Part shown: one piece after another, positions 1 through 8,777 of the stretch
Layout: each line of letters opens with the position of its first letter
How positions within the stretch are numbered: position 1 is the stretch's first letter
Assembly: GCA_951812505.1 (NCBI GenBank)
Contig: CATOSI010000001.1
Span: 434,001-498,000, forward strand
Direction of reading: 5' to 3'
DNA length: 64,000 nucleotides
From: an uncultured Dehalococcoidia bacterium
Lineage (GTDB): Bacteria > Chloroflexota > Dehalococcoidia > Lucifugimonadales > UBA1123
Notes under the pieces: generated by a model
Told to the model about the DNA's origin: nothing
Seen by the model: only the letters and a program-made list of their open reading frames with translations
Database searches by the model: none
Position numbers and translations under genes: made by a program

Positions 1-477
1 ACAATTGTGGCAATCGAGCGGCGATGCTTCTACCCGGACACGGGCATTCCTGAAGACCTTATGGCTCCACTGGCTGATATCGTGGACAAGCACACTACTC
101 GAACCGTGGTCACGGAGAGAGGCGCCTTTCGCATCGAGGTGGGCTACTTCGTGGACTTTCATCGCTGGCCTCTTGACGATGTGCATAAACCTATTCCGAC
201 TCCCACTCCAACGGCTTGGGACCCTGATCTGATGAACCATCCATTCCTTACGCACGATCCTGTTCACCTGCCGCCGGCGTCGCACGTAGTGGTGAGGAAC
301 GAAGACTCCTGGAAATTCACACTTTACGGCCTGATGCCTGTTCACGCCTATCACGGCGAAGGGTTCTGGGTGCTTCGCGCCGAGGCGACGATGAATCCGG
401 ACACGTGCGAATCCAAGCTGGAACGAATGGTGGCGGGGCCGGATGAGGTCTTGCTTCATCCTGAGGACGAGGCTTGA
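1..477 (+). CDS. Unrecognised protein, possibly 5'-truncated by the window edge
   Basis: This is an open frame of at least 156 codons. A GTG lies at position 7, but the frame stays open to base 1, so the true start may lie outside the window. The product has no signal peptide, no membrane segment and no motif I can name. It contains a short Pro-Thr run near residue 65 and several His and Trp residues (for example HAYHGEGFW near residue 115), but this is not enough for a family call. It ends just before a convergent gene on the other strand. It is kept because the frame is long and the composition is protein-like. The function is unknown. Confidence 0.5.
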   Translation, partial: TIVAIERRCFYPDTGIPEDLMAPLADIVDKHTTRTVVTERGAFRIEVGYFVDFHRWPLDDVHKPIPTPTPTAWDPDLMNHPFLTHDPVHLPPASHVVVRNEDSWKFTLYGLMPVHAYHGEGFWVLRAEATMNPDTCESKLERMVAGPDEVLLHPEDEA

Positions 478-511
478 TTACTGGTGTCAAGCGAGGAAGA
501 CACCTGCGAAG

Positions 512-1198
512 CTACGGCTTAAGTTGGTCCTCGTCTATCTGGTGCCAGAACACCTTGCCGTCCTCTATATCGGGCTCTATCCCGATGTCCCTGCGAACGC
601 CGGCGACGACCGGATGCGCGGGCAGTCCGGTGAACCTTTTCAGCAGGCGAGCGTGGGATATGGCCCTGGTGGTGTCCCGGCCGTTGCAGGTATAGGACGC
701 CTCCACTGCTATGTAGTGAGTTTCCCCGTTGACGTCGTTCGCTTCGATAACGAGGTCGGACTGGTAGAAACTCCGCAGTTCGCCGCGGCTTAGGTCTGAG
801 GTGTCGCCCGAACGGCGGGCCACTGCCACCAGGTCCTTCTGCTTGAGATTTCGGGCGGTCAATTCGTCGAGACCCAGACCCGTCGCCTCGCTCAAGTCCA
901 TGACGATGACGATTGAGTTCTTCTCGACGGCAGTCTCGGCGAAGGCGCCCCTGAAGTTTCCAAAGTCATTGCTGAGTCTCTGGAAATTCCTGTCGGTGGT
1001 CGCCACGAACTCGTTCATGGTTTCCACGAAGTCATTCATCTTTGCCACGAAGCCGCGCATCTCCGCCACGAATTCGGCGTGGGCCTGGGGCAAGTTCAGA
1101 AGTTCCTCGGTGAGGATGCGGGCTCGCAGCGCTTCCAACAACTCAGGGTTCGCGTCCAGTATCTGGATCAACTCTTCCACTGTATTGAAAGTGTTCAT
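512..1198 (-). CDS. Heptad-repeat protein with C-terminal nuclease-like domain
   Basis: The product is 228 aa from an ATG at 1198, preceded by GGGAGGA about 10 nt upstream. A longer frame to 1303 exists but lacks a ribosome site. Residues 1-40 are helical. Residues about 43-84 form consecutive seven-residue units (FVAEMRG, FVAKMND, FVETMNE, FVATTDR and so on), a likely coiled coil. The C-terminal half has an acidic residue in SDLVIEAND, then YIAVEASYT and a basic helix with RAISHARLLKRF. That layout resembles a PD-(D/E)XK-like superfamily in which the catalytic E-x-K reads E-x-S. Family placement comes from pattern recognition; nuclease activity is unproven. The gene stands alone, convergent with the first frame and upstream of the insertion sequence. 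Confidence 0.6.
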   Translation of the reverse strand: MNTFNTVEELIQILDANPELLEALRARILTEELLNLPQAHAEFVAEMRGFVAKMNDFVETMNEFVATTDRNFQRLSNDFGNFRGAFAETAVEKNSIVIVMDLSEATGLGLDELTARNLKQKDLVAVARRSGDTSDLSRGELRSFYQSDLVIEANDVNGETHYIAVEASYTCNGRDTTRAISHARLLKRFTGLPAHPVVAGVRRDIGIEPDIEDGKVFWHQIDEDQLKP

Positions 1199-1526
1199 GA
1201 GATAGTTCTCCGTCCTCCCGCGACTATTATAGCGCGTGGGGGATGTTAATCGTGAATGTCCCTCAAATACGGTCCCATAGCCGAATTGATAGGGCTTGTG
1301 CAAAGTCCCAGTCGGTTTCGTAAAGTATTAAACATCCAGATCCTTTATGTGCTACAATACGAACATACAAACTATTGACGGAGAGCCGACTGCCGATGAC
1401 TTTGAATGTCCACATACATAAATACGAAATTATACAACCGGAACTTCGGGCTCATGAAAAAAATTTCATGTAGCTAAACTCAGGCGATCTCAGAGGGTGT
1501 CTGAGAAGTGTTAAGATCGTCTCATT

Positions 1527-1907
1527 ATGAAGCGTAAACCGTATCCTACGGACCTGACAGACACCGAATGGGCCATCCTCAAGCCGTTGGTTCCGAAAGC
1601 CAGAGCGGGTGGACGACCGCGCTCAGTAGATATGCGCGAGATCATCAACGCCATCTTCTACGTTCTCAGAGGTGGGATACCATGGCGGATGCTCCCACAT
1701 GACCTTCCGCCATGGAAGACCGTCTATCACTATTTCAGAGCATGGCGAATGGTAGGTGTGTGGGAGGACATGAACGAGGCATTGCGCGAGCGAGTCAGGG
1801 TAACACAGGGACGTTGGCCCACACCGAGCGCGGGTGCGATAGACTCGCAGTCGGCGAAGACGAGTGAAAGGGGGGCTTACGCAGCTACGATGGCGGCAAG
1901 AAGGTGA
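1527..1907 (+). CDS. IS5-family transposase, N-terminal frame (OrfA)
   Basis: This 126-aa frame carries the N-terminal transposase region with the conserved WAILKPLVP and GGIPWRMLP blocks, and the first catalytic Asp in GAIDSQS near residue 106. After residue 115 (SERG) the frame runs out of homology and ends at a TGA at 1905-1907. The expected continuation ([10 protein letters not shown]) lies in the -1 frame, entered at the A followed by six G at 1869-1875. A 275-aa OrfAB fusion would result from a single -1 slip there. IS427-group elements are known to use two frames, so programmed frameshifting is plausible; a simple indel is the alternative. Confidence 0.85.
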   Translation: MKRKPYPTDLTDTEWAILKPLVPKARAGGRPRSVDMREIINAIFYVLRGGIPWRMLPHDLPPWKTVYHYFRAWRMVGVWEDMNEALRERVRVTQGRWPTPSAGAIDSQSAKTSERGAYAATMAARR

Positions 1908-2353
1908 ACGGCAGGAAGCGTCATATACTTGTGGATACTGAAGGGTTGGTACTGAAGGTGAAGGTGCATGAGGCTGGAATAAGCGATAGCGCGGGATCCA
2001 AGATGGTGCTGGACGGTCTGAGCAGTCGGTTTCCGAGGATGAGGAAAGTGTGGGCGGACTACGCATATCGCGGACTTAAGGAGTGGATGAGAACCACGCT
2101 GGGCTGGGACTTGGAGGTTGTGAGACATACTTGGTCTGGCAGGGTATGGGTGGTAGGTGACCAGGAGCCTCCAACTCGTCCGAAGGGATTTGTAGTGTTG
2201 CCGCGGCGCTGGGTTGTGGAGCGCACATTCGCATGGCTGGTACGTAACCGCAGACTGTCTAAGGACTATGAATACTTGCCTGAGACTGAAGAGTCGTTCG
2301 TGTACGCTGCTATGATCAGACTGATGCTTCGCAGACTGGCGCATCCTACCTGA
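1904..2353 (+). CDS. IS5-family transposase, C-terminal frame (OrfB)
   Basis: This frame holds the catalytic C-terminal half of the DDE transposase. [13 protein letters not shown] is followed by the second Asp in VWADYAYRG and the Glu in VVERTFAWL, with the family's R-N-R-R-L-S-K-D-Y ending. The conserved sequence starts upstream of the nominal ATG, around 1874, in the same frame. It is therefore most likely translated as an extension of OrfA by -1 slippage at 1869-1875 rather than independently. It overlaps OrfA by four bases and ends five bases before the right inverted repeat. Confidence 0.85.
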   Translation: MNGRKRHILVDTEGLVLKVKVHEAGISDSAGSKMVLDGLSSRFPRMRKVWADYAYRGLKEWMRTTLGWDLEVVRHTWSGRVWVVGDQEPPTRPKGFVVLPRRWVVERTFAWLVRNRRLSKDYEYLPETEESFVYAAMIRLMLRRLAHPT

Positions 2354-2647
2354 AATGACTTCTCAGACACCCTCTCAGGTGAATCTCTGGTGTTCTAATC
2401 ACCTGTTGGTCACCAGTCAACGCACCTGTCACCACCTGTGGCTTTATAAATCGAGGTATATGACTCAGCGAATCCGTCCGACATCCGGCAGGATTCATTC
2501 CGCGCCGACTTCGCAAACGCACTGGCCGAATTGAGGTCAAACTTTAATTAACCATCCCCATACAGTATATTTATTGGTGGTGTGTCAGAACCGCACCCGT
2601 CACGATGGAGTGGCGACTACTGTGAATCAATTTAGTGGAGGTGATAC

Positions 2648-3568
2648 ATGGGCAACCGTCTTGAAGGCAAGGTTGCGGTGGTGACCGGCGCGGGACGCGG
2701 CGTAGGCCGTGGAGTCGCGCTGCTGATGGCTGAAGAGGGCGCGAAGGTCGTGGTTAACGACCTTGGATGCGAGGTGGACGGAAGCGGAAGTTCCAACGCT
2801 CCCGCTGACAGCGTCGTGGAAGAGATACAGGCGCGCGGCGGTGAGGCCGTGGCCAATTATGACAATATGGCTTCGATGGAGGGCGGCGAGGCCGTCATCC
2901 AGCAGGCCGTTGACACCTACGGCCAGGTGGACGTCCTGGCAAACTGCGTCGGGTCGCTGAGAGACAGGATGATCTGGCAGATGACGCCGGAAGACTGGGA
3001 CCGCGTGGTAACCAACAACGTCAAGGCGGTGTTCGCCCCGACGAAATTCGCGTGCATCCTGTTCAGGCAGCAGCGCAGCGGGCGCATAGTGAACATGACG
3101 TCGGACGCCGGTCTCGGCGATGTCGGACGCTCGAACTATGCCGCCGCGTCCGAGGCGATCATCGGACTCACCCGAACGGTCGGTCGGGACATGGGGCGCT
3201 ACGGCGTTACCTGCAACGCGATATCGCCGATAGTCGAGACTCGTCTGTTCCCAGGCTCAGTCGAAGAGTATCGCGTGGCGTCCGTCGAAGGGCCGACGCG
3301 CGACCAGCGCGCGGGAATCTTCAGTCCCGAGAGCGTCGGATGGGAAGGCGCGGGCTGGCCGGACGACCCTGAAAACGTCGCTCCGCTTGCGGTATATCTC
3401 TGCACATACGCCTCTCCGAACATTAACTGCAACGTCTTCGGTGTTCGCGGAGGCAGTGTCTATCTCTACTCGAATCCAAGAGTGGAGCGGGCGGTGCAGA
3501 AGTGGGGCAACTTCACAATGGATGAAATGGATGTCCTCTTCCCGAAGATGATCGGGACCGGGTTCTAG
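2648..3568 (+). CDS. SDR-family protein lacking the catalytic lysine (17beta-HSD4-like)
   Basis: The product is 306 aa; its ATG follows GGAGGTGAT at ideal spacing. The NAD(P)-binding TGAGRGVGRG motif is at about residues 14-23 and NDLG at about 37. The length, the NDLG block and the long segment before the Rossmann helix resemble the SDR domain of peroxisomal multifunctional enzyme type 2 / (3R)-hydroxyacyl-CoA dehydrogenases. The catalytic Ser (152) and Tyr (164) are present, but the YxxxK lysine position reads Ser168 (codon TCC at 3149). The tandem downstream paralogue aligns without gaps and has Lys168. It probably forms an operon with that paralogue (10-nt gap) and may be a non-catalytic or altered subunit of a heteromer. 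That last step is inference. Confidence 0.85.
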   Translation: MGNRLEGKVAVVTGAGRGVGRGVALLMAEEGAKVVVNDLGCEVDGSGSSNAPADSVVEEIQARGGEAVANYDNMASMEGGEAVIQQAVDTYGQVDVLANCVGSLRDRMIWQMTPEDWDRVVTNNVKAVFAPTKFACILFRQQRSGRIVNMTSDAGLGDVGRSNYAAASEAIIGLTRTVGRDMGRYGVTCNAISPIVETRLFPGSVEEYRVASVEGPTRDQRAGIFSPESVGWEGAGWPDDPENVAPLAVYLCTYASPNINCNVFGVRGGSVYLYSNPRVERAVQKWGNFTMDEMDVLFPKMIGTGF

Positions 3569-3578
3569 GAGTAGCGAT

Positions 3579-4529
3579 ATGGGTAACAGACTTGAAGGAA
3601 GAGTTGTAATTGTAACCGGCGCCGGTCGTGGAATTGGCGCCGAGGTAGCAAAATGGATGGCCGCCGACGGCGCATCCGTGGTCGTGAACGACCTCGGAGG
3701 CTCCCTGGATGGCACCGGGGACTCCAGCGCCCCCGCTGAAGTGGTAGCGCAGGAAATACGCGACGCAGGCGGCACGGCGGTCGCCAACTTCGATTCGGTC
3801 GCGGAGTATGAGTCGGCGGGCCGAGTAGTGCAGTCGGCGATTGACAACTTCGGGCGGGTGGACGCTCTCTGTCATGTAGCCGGAATTCTGCGTGACCGCA
3901 TGGTGTTCAACATGACCGAGACGGAATGGGACGGCGTACTGTCCGTCCACCTGTATGGCGCGTTCAACATGGTGCGGAACTGCGTTCCTCACATGATTGA
4001 CCAGAAGTATGGCAGAATCGTACTGTTCTCGTCAGGTTCCGGTCTGGGGGCGTCCGGTCAGGCTAACTACGCCGCCGCGAAGGAGGGCATGGTAGGCTTT
4101 GCCCGGTCGCTGTCCAAGGAACTTGCTCCCTACGGAATCACCGTGAACGCTGTGTACCCGGGCGGCGCGACAAGGATGACTGAGTCAATCCCCGACAGTA
4201 CGACCCAACTTCGTCAGCAGCAGCGGGCGCAGGCACAGCCCGCCCCGATGGCGGCGCAGGGCGCTCCCATAGAAGGACCGCCTGAAGCTCGCGATCCAGC
4301 GAACAACGCTCCGAAGACGGTCTATCTGTGTTCGGAAGCCGCCGGAGACATCACCGGGCAGGTTGTCGGTGTCAGTGGATGGCAGGCTACGCTGTACTCG
4401 CCTCGTCATGTAATCCGCAGCATCCACAAGGACGGGCGCTGGACTCTGGACGAACTTGACGACCTGATTCCAATATCGCTGGGTTCGGACTTGATCAATC
4501 CCGTGCCGGAACAGCCGCCGCGTCAGTAG
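3579..4529 (+). CDS. SDR-family oxidoreductase, (3R)-hydroxyacyl-CoA dehydrogenase-like
   Basis: The product is 316 aa; its ATG follows GGAG ten bases after the previous SDR stop. It carries TGAGRGIG at about residues 14-21, NDLGG, VAG in the NAG position, the active-site Ser region (FSSGSG) and a complete Tyr164-xxx-Lys168. It resembles the upstream copy along its length and most likely arose by tandem duplication. The similarity to the SDR part of multifunctional enzyme type 2 suggests hydroxyacyl-CoA or hydroxysteroid oxidation; the substrate cannot be read from sequence. A strong bidirectional terminator follows at 4564-4590. Confidence 0.88.
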   Translation: MGNRLEGRVVIVTGAGRGIGAEVAKWMAADGASVVVNDLGGSLDGTGDSSAPAEVVAQEIRDAGGTAVANFDSVAEYESAGRVVQSAIDNFGRVDALCHVAGILRDRMVFNMTETEWDGVLSVHLYGAFNMVRNCVPHMIDQKYGRIVLFSSGSGLGASGQANYAAAKEGMVGFARSLSKELAPYGITVNAVYPGGATRMTESIPDSTTQLRQQQRAQAQPAPMAAQGAPIEGPPEARDPANNAPKTVYLCSEAAGDITGQVVGVSGWQATLYSPRHVIRSIHKDGRWTLDELDDLIPISLGSDLINPVPEQPPRQ

Positions 4530-4563
4530 TCTTCAAGCGAACAGCATTGGTTTAATTCAAAGC

Positions 4564-4590
4564 AAGTGGCGGGAGATCATCCCGCCACTT
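4564..4590. terminator. Bidirectional intrinsic terminator between convergent genes
   Basis: A perfect 11-bp stem (AAGTGGCGGGA paired with TCCCGCCACTT) has a 5-nt GATCA loop. It is followed by CTCTTCT on the plus strand and a T-containing tract (TTGCTTTG) on the minus strand. It lies between the SDR stop at 4529 and the CinA-like stop at 4596, so it can serve both genes. Confidence 0.75.
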
Positions 4591-4595
4591 CTCTT

Positions 4596-5072
4596 CTAGC
4601 CCGACGAAAGTTGTTGTCCCAGCAGGTCTATCACAGCTTGGGCCGCCTGTCGCTTGTTGCCGTCGCGGTCTCCTGTGTCGGTGTGAATGCGCTCTGCTAC
4701 TTCCAGGTCGTCGGGACCGGCGACGCCAATGTAGAAAGTGCCAATCGGCAGTCCTGAGCGTCCGCCTGTAGGTCCCGCGATGCCGGTTACAGAGACTGCG
4801 TAGGCCGTCCCGGTAAGGTCGCGCGCGCCGACTGCCATGGCGACCGCCATCTCCGGGCTGACCGTGCCCTTGCTCTCATACAGCTCATCCGAAACGCCCA
4901 GCACCTTCTGCTTCAGCCCACCCGTGTAGGCGATAACGCCGCCCGGGAACCATCTTGAGCTGCCCGGAACAGTGCTGAAAAGATAACCTACCAGCCCGCA
5001 CGTGTCCGCCTCTGCGACCGATACGCTCTGTCCTCTGGACACGAGCAGGTCCGCGATTTCTTGTACATCCAT
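4596..5072 (-). CDS. CinA C-terminal-domain protein (PncC-like), nucleophile region altered
   Basis: This 158-aa stand-alone CinA-C domain follows AAGGAG seven bases before its ATG. The family hydrolyses nicotinamide mononucleotide to nicotinate mononucleotide in pyridine-nucleotide salvage. Family features are present: VPGSSRWFPGGVIAY, the lysine in GLKQKVLGV, VTGIAGPTGG and the C-terminal NKRQAA. The usual N-terminal AESCTGG, which contains the catalytic Ser, reads AEADTCG here, with Ala22 at the Ser position. It may be inactive, have a different activity, or belong to a divergent subfamily. It is convergent with the SDR pair. Confidence 0.82.
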   Translation of the reverse strand: MDVQEIADLLVSRGQSVSVAEADTCGLVGYLFSTVPGSSRWFPGGVIAYTGGLKQKVLGVSDELYESKGTVSPEMAVAMAVGARDLTGTAYAVSVTGIAGPTGGRSGLPIGTFYIGVAGPDDLEVAERIHTDTGDRDGNKRQAAQAVIDLLGQQLSSG

Positions 5073-5427
5073 GACTGTCTCCTTGTTGGTCAGGATTTGC
5101 TTTGCCCAAGTGTATCAGAGACAATATCATTAAGAAGATTCGGGTTCAGGCGTACTATATACTCAGTAGCTTATTAGGCGGTGCCCCATTATACTCACCC
5201 ACTCAGGGCTTTGGATGCCCTCCAACTTGCCGGATGCTTGATAATTGGTAGGAGTATGTCGGAGCCACTGACCTTTGTATGCGCCGACACCCGCCTCATC
5301 AACGCGGCGGCTCTGGAAGGGCTGAGTACGCTCAATCCCCTCGATGGTGTCTGACTTGTAGATTCACCTTACGCCTCGGAGCTTCATCCTGCTACACTTT
5401 CGGTTGGAAAACAAACGAGGGTACGCA

Positions 5428-5718
5428 ATGACTCAAATATCCTCCGACGAAGTTCGACACCTGGCGCTGCTGTGCCGCGTTTCCATGACCGAAGACGACG
5501 TCGAAGTAATGCGCGACCAGATGTCGGACATACTTGGCAATATAAGCATCCTCAACCAGGTTGACACTGAAGGCGTTGAGCCGACAGGCCATTCCGTGGA
5601 CCTAGTTTCCGTGATGCGCGACGATGAAGTTCAACCTTCGCTGGGGCTGGAGGAGACGCTCGCCAACGCGCCGACCCGTGAAGGGGACTTCATTCGAGTG
5701 AGGGCGGTGCTGGAATAA
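5428..5718 (+). CDS. gatC: Asp-tRNA(Asn)/Glu-tRNA(Gln) amidotransferase subunit C
   Basis: The product is 96 aa. The ATG at 5428 is chosen because GAGGG lies eight bases upstream and [15 protein letters not shown] matches the family N-terminus; an upstream TTG at 5404 in the same frame is less likely. GatC stabilises the GatA-GatB complex that amidates mischarged tRNA. The family's central VEPTGHS and C-terminal REGDFIRV are visible. An extended -10-like TGCTACACT at 5390-5398 may be its promoter. The stop overlaps the gatA start by one base (TAATG), indicating translational coupling. Confidence 0.93.
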   Translation: MTQISSDEVRHLALLCRVSMTEDDVEVMRDQMSDILGNISILNQVDTEGVEPTGHSVDLVSVMRDDEVQPSLGLEETLANAPTREGDFIRVRAVLE

Positions 5719-7181
5719 TGGACGGCGCAACTCTATCGTCTCTCACAATTCACGAGGCGCGTTCTCTTCTAGACGGCCGAACTGTGAGTTCCGTGGAACT
5801 CACCAAGGCCGTCCTGGGACGAATCGAAGAAGTCGAGGACCGGGTCAAAGCCTACGTGTCGGTCAATAAAGACCTCGCTATCGAACAGGCTGAGCAGGCA
5901 GACAAGCGCATTGCAAAGGGTAATGCCGCGCCACTCACCGGCATCCCGATGCAGCTCAAGGACAACATGGCAACGCGGGGCGTTGCCACGACCTGTTCGT
6001 CTCGAATGCTCGAAAACTATATCCCGCCATACGATGCCACAGTGACCCAGAGGCTCTATGAACAGTCCGCCGTTCTGGTGGGCAAGGGCAATTTGGATGA
6101 GTTCGCCATGGGGTCGTCCACCGAAAATTCCGCCTTCTTTCCCACGCGCAACCCCTGGGACCTGGATCGAGTGCCCGGCGGCAGCAGCGGCGGGCCGGCG
6201 GCGGCGGTAGCGGCATCGGAATGCTTCTACTCGCTGGGCTCGGATACCGGGGGAAGCATACGGCAGCCGGCCTCTCTGTGCGGCGTAGTTGGCCTGAAGC
6301 CGACATACGGACTGGTCTCGCGCTATGGACTCGTGGCCTTCGCCAGTTCCCTCGACCAGATTGGCCCTATCACCAAGGACGTAACAGACTGTGCGCTGGT
6401 TATGAATGCGATTGCGGGCTACGATCCGCGAGATTCTACTTCCCTCAAAGTAGAGATTCCTGATTACACCAAGTCGCTTGGACAAGATCTGAGTGGGCTG
6501 CGCATAGGCGTGCCGACCGAGTATTTCGTCGAAGGCATGGAGCCCGGGGTAGAGAGTGCGACGAGGAAGTCTATTGAAATCCTTGGCAGCCTGGGCGCGG
6601 AGATTGTCGAGACTTCACTCCCGCACACATCGTACGCGCTTGCTGTGTATTACATACTTGCGCCGTCCGAGTGTTCGGCGAATCTCGCGCGCTACGATGG
6701 CGTAAAGTACGGCTTTTCCGACAGGGAGGCCGAGACGATGTGGGGCGCGCTGGAGCAGACCAGGGGTCGCGGGTTCGGTCCAGAGGTAAAACGTCGCATC
6801 ATGCTGGGCACATACGCGCTGTCGGCGGGCTATTACGACGCCTTCTATCTGAAGGCGCAGCGTGTGCGAACGATCATACGACGCGAGTTCGAGCAGGCCT
6901 TCGAGGACGTGGACGCCATCGTGTCCGCGACTTCGCCGACCGTGGCCTTCGAACTTGGCGCCAAGACTTCGGACCCGGTGCAGATGTACCTGTCCGACGT
7001 TCTGACGCTGCCCGCCAACATCGCGGGTATCCCTGGCATCTCCGTTCCTGCGGGCATGTCGGAGGGCCTGCCCGTTGGACTGCAGATACTCGGAAGAGCG
7101 CTGGGTGAGCACACGATTTTCAGGATCGCTCACGCGCTCGAGCAGGCTACGGACTGGCATACTCGTCGCCCCTCACTGTGA
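5718..7181 (+). CDS. gatA: Asp-tRNA(Asn)/Glu-tRNA(Gln) amidotransferase subunit A
   Basis: This 487-aa amidase-signature protein has the usual GatA length. The catalytic Lys is in QLKDNM (about residue 79), the Ser-rich loop is [11 protein letters not shown] (about 155-165), and the cis-Ser/Ser region is [12 protein letters not shown] (about 175-186). These form the Ser-cisSer-Lys triad that releases ammonia from glutamine for Gat[12 protein letters not shown] and the C-terminal [16 protein letters not shown] are typical. It is coupled to gatC. gatB is not next to it and not in the window, so it must be encoded elsewhere if the enzyme works. Confidence 0.96.
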   Translation: MDGATLSSLTIHEARSLLDGRTVSSVELTKAVLGRIEEVEDRVKAYVSVNKDLAIEQAEQADKRIAKGNAAPLTGIPMQLKDNMATRGVATTCSSRMLENYIPPYDATVTQRLYEQSAVLVGKGNLDEFAMGSSTENSAFFPTRNPWDLDRVPGGSSGGPAAAVAASECFYSLGSDTGGSIRQPASLCGVVGLKPTYGLVSRYGLVAFASSLDQIGPITKDVTDCALVMNAIAGYDPRDSTSLKVEIPDYTKSLGQDLSGLRIGVPTEYFVEGMEPGVESATRKSIEILGSLGAEIVETSLPHTSYALAVYYILAPSECSANLARYDGVKYGFSDREAETMWGALEQTRGRGFGPEVKRRIMLGTYALSAGYYDAFYLKAQRVRTIIRREFEQAFEDVDAIVSATSPTVAFELGAKTSDPVQMYLSDVLTLPANIAGIPGISVPAGMSEGLPVGLQILGRALGEHTIFRIAHALEQATDWHTRRPSL

Positions 7182-7194
7182 TAGGAATTGCCGT

Positions 7195-7863
7195 ATGACA
7201 TCTTCAGAAGTTTCTATTCGCATTGTCGGCGTCGAGCCCTGGGAGCCTCCCGACGGCGAATCTGGTCGCGGGATGCTGCTGCGCACCACACGAGGCGATG
7301 TCAATATCATCGTTCACAATAACCAGGAAGGACGCACTACGAAGGGCGTTGTCTGGGTGTGGGGGGCGCGCGGCGGATTCGCGGGCCCGGCGGGTGGACT
7401 GTATCGCGACCTGTCAGAGGAGCTCAAGCTGGATGCCACTTCCGTGCGGGTTGACTATCGTATGCCCAATAACATCCAGGAATGTGTCATGGACACGCTG
7501 GTCGGCGTTTCGTTCCTCACCGGCACGGGCCATACCGAAATCGCTCTCGTCGGACACTCCTTCGGAGGAGCGGTGGTGATTACGGCTGCGCCTTACAGCG
7601 AAGACGTGAAAGCAGTCGTCGCATTGTCCAGTCAGACCTTCGGAGCGCGCGGCGCCGACAAGGTTTCACCGCGTCCGCTGCTGCTGGCCCACGGAGCAAG
7701 CGACTCCCGCCTGCCTCCGTACTGCTCGGAGCAGATCTACTCCTGGGCAAAGAAGCCGAAGGAACTCGTCCTGTATCCCGGGGCCGAACACGGCCTCACG
7801 GAGTGCGGTCAGGAGTTGCGCGAAATGCTTGGGGACTGGCTTAGAAGCAATCTCGGTCTGTGA
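7195..7863 (+). CDS. Alpha/beta hydrolase (dienelactone-hydrolase-like)
   Basis: The product is 222 aa. The ATG at 7195 is preferred over an in-frame upstream start inside gatA. The nucleophile elbow GHSFGG is at about residues 121-126, an Asp follows in HGASDSRLP and a His in GAEHGLTEC, completing a Ser-Asp-His triad. The short N-terminal beta region and the overall size fit small dienelactone-hydrolase-like or esterase enzymes. No signal peptide is present, so it is cytoplasmic. It starts 13 bases after gatA and may be co-transcribed with it. The substrate is unknown. Confidence 0.8.
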   Translation: MTSSEVSIRIVGVEPWEPPDGESGRGMLLRTTRGDVNIIVHNNQEGRTTKGVVWVWGARGGFAGPAGGLYRDLSEELKLDATSVRVDYRMPNNIQECVMDTLVGVSFLTGTGHTEIALVGHSFGGAVVITAAPYSEDVKAVVALSSQTFGARGADKVSPRPLLLAHGASDSRLPPYCSEQIYSWAKKPKELVLYPGAEHGLTECGQELREMLGDWLRSNLGL

Positions 7864-7947
7864 CCCCGCGCGTTTACACTTCGACTCAGGCGCGATATAC
7901 TTCTGCCCGACGAAAATTCGACTTAGCTTGATCAGTGAGGATTCCCA

Positions 7948-8760
7948 ATGGGCGAATTAGATGGAAAGGTTGCGATTGTAACCGGAGCTGGAAGACTGCG
8001 AGGAATAGGACGCGCCGCCGCAGTCGGGTTTGCGAAACTAGGCGCCAACGTCGTCGTGACTGGAACAGGTCGCGATCCTTCTACCTTCCCTGACGACGAG
8101 AAGGCCGTAAACTGGCGCGACATACACAGCGTCGCGGACCAGATCGAATCTCACGGCGTGAAGGCTCTGCCCCTGATCGCTGACGTGACCAACACGGACC
8201 ACGTCCAGAATATGATTGACCAGGCAGTTAAAGAGTTTGGCCGTGTGGACATATTGGTGAACAACGCTGCGTTTGCTCGCGGCCCGGACCGCGTGCCGGT
8301 TCTGGAGCTTGACGACGGCATTTTCCAGAAGGTCATAGACATAAAGATCGGCGGCACTTATCTCTGCACCAAGGCGTTCGTCGCCCAGTTGCAGAAGCAA
8401 GGGTCCGGCGGAAAGATTGTGAACATATCCTCATCCGCAGGTAAGCGGGGCAGCGCCAGCACTCTCGCGTATAATGCCGCGAACTTCGCCATTGTGGGAA
8501 TGACACAGTCCATGGCCAGGGAATTTGGCCCCATGGGAATCAACGTCAATTGTGTCTGCCCTGGGGCTGTCGATACCCACAGGATGGATGACATTGATCG
8601 TGAGACCCGCTGGGTAGAGATGGCCGAAACCACCCCGATAGGTCGCAATGGTACCGACGACGAAACCGGCGAGTTCTGCGTCTATCTCTGTACCGAGGCA
8701 GCCTCATGGATTCATGGGCAGTCCATCAACATAAACGGCGGCACGATAATGGAACACTAG
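7948..8760 (+). CDS. SDR-family protein with Asn in place of the catalytic Lys
   Basis: The product is 270 aa; GAGGA lies upstream of its ATG. The coenzyme motif reads TGAGRLRGIGRAA, with a two-residue insertion in the Gly loop. NNAAF, NISSSAG (catalytic Ser region) and NINGGTIM at the C-terminus are typical of classical SDRs. The active-site YxxxK reads Tyr175-N-A-A-Asn179 (codon AAC at 8482). One base would restore Lys, so recent loss, a sequence error or altered chemistry are all possible. A transcription terminator follows at 8914. Confidence 0.85.
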   Translation: MGELDGKVAIVTGAGRLRGIGRAAAVGFAKLGANVVVTGTGRDPSTFPDDEKAVNWRDIHSVADQIESHGVKALPLIADVTNTDHVQNMIDQAVKEFGRVDILVNNAAFARGPDRVPVLELDDGIFQKVIDIKIGGTYLCTKAFVAQLQKQGSGGKIVNISSSAGKRGSASTLAYNAANFAIVGMTQSMAREFGPMGINVNCVCPGAVDTHRMDDIDRETRWVEMAETTPIGRNGTDDETGEFCVYLCTEAASWIHGQSININGGTIMEH

Positions 8761-8777
8761 GCCGTGTTGATATTTCT

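Larger units (their letters stand above)
1493..2374 (+). mobile_element. Complete IS5-family insertion sequence (IS427-like), 882 bp
   Basis: The ends are perfect 17-bp inverted repeats, GAGGGTGTCTGAGAAGT at 1493-1509 and its complement at 2358-2374. They are flanked by a TCA direct repeat (1490-1492 and 2375-2377). An original target CTCAG with duplication of TCA fits the T-N-A target duplication known for the IS427 group of IS5. Two overlapping transposase frames fill the element. No passenger gene is present. Intact ends, duplication and DDE residues suggest a recent, possibly active insertion. Confidence 0.9.

Noticed and set aside
443..1205. Plus-strand frames opposite the 512-1198 gene
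   Set aside because: They are shadows of the minus-strand gene, which has a ribosome site, heptad pattern and family-like motifs.
5131..5427. Possible tRNA or small RNA before gatC
   Set aside because: No T-loop GTTCRA-type sequence or cloverleaf pairing was found; only an extended -10-like box near 5390.
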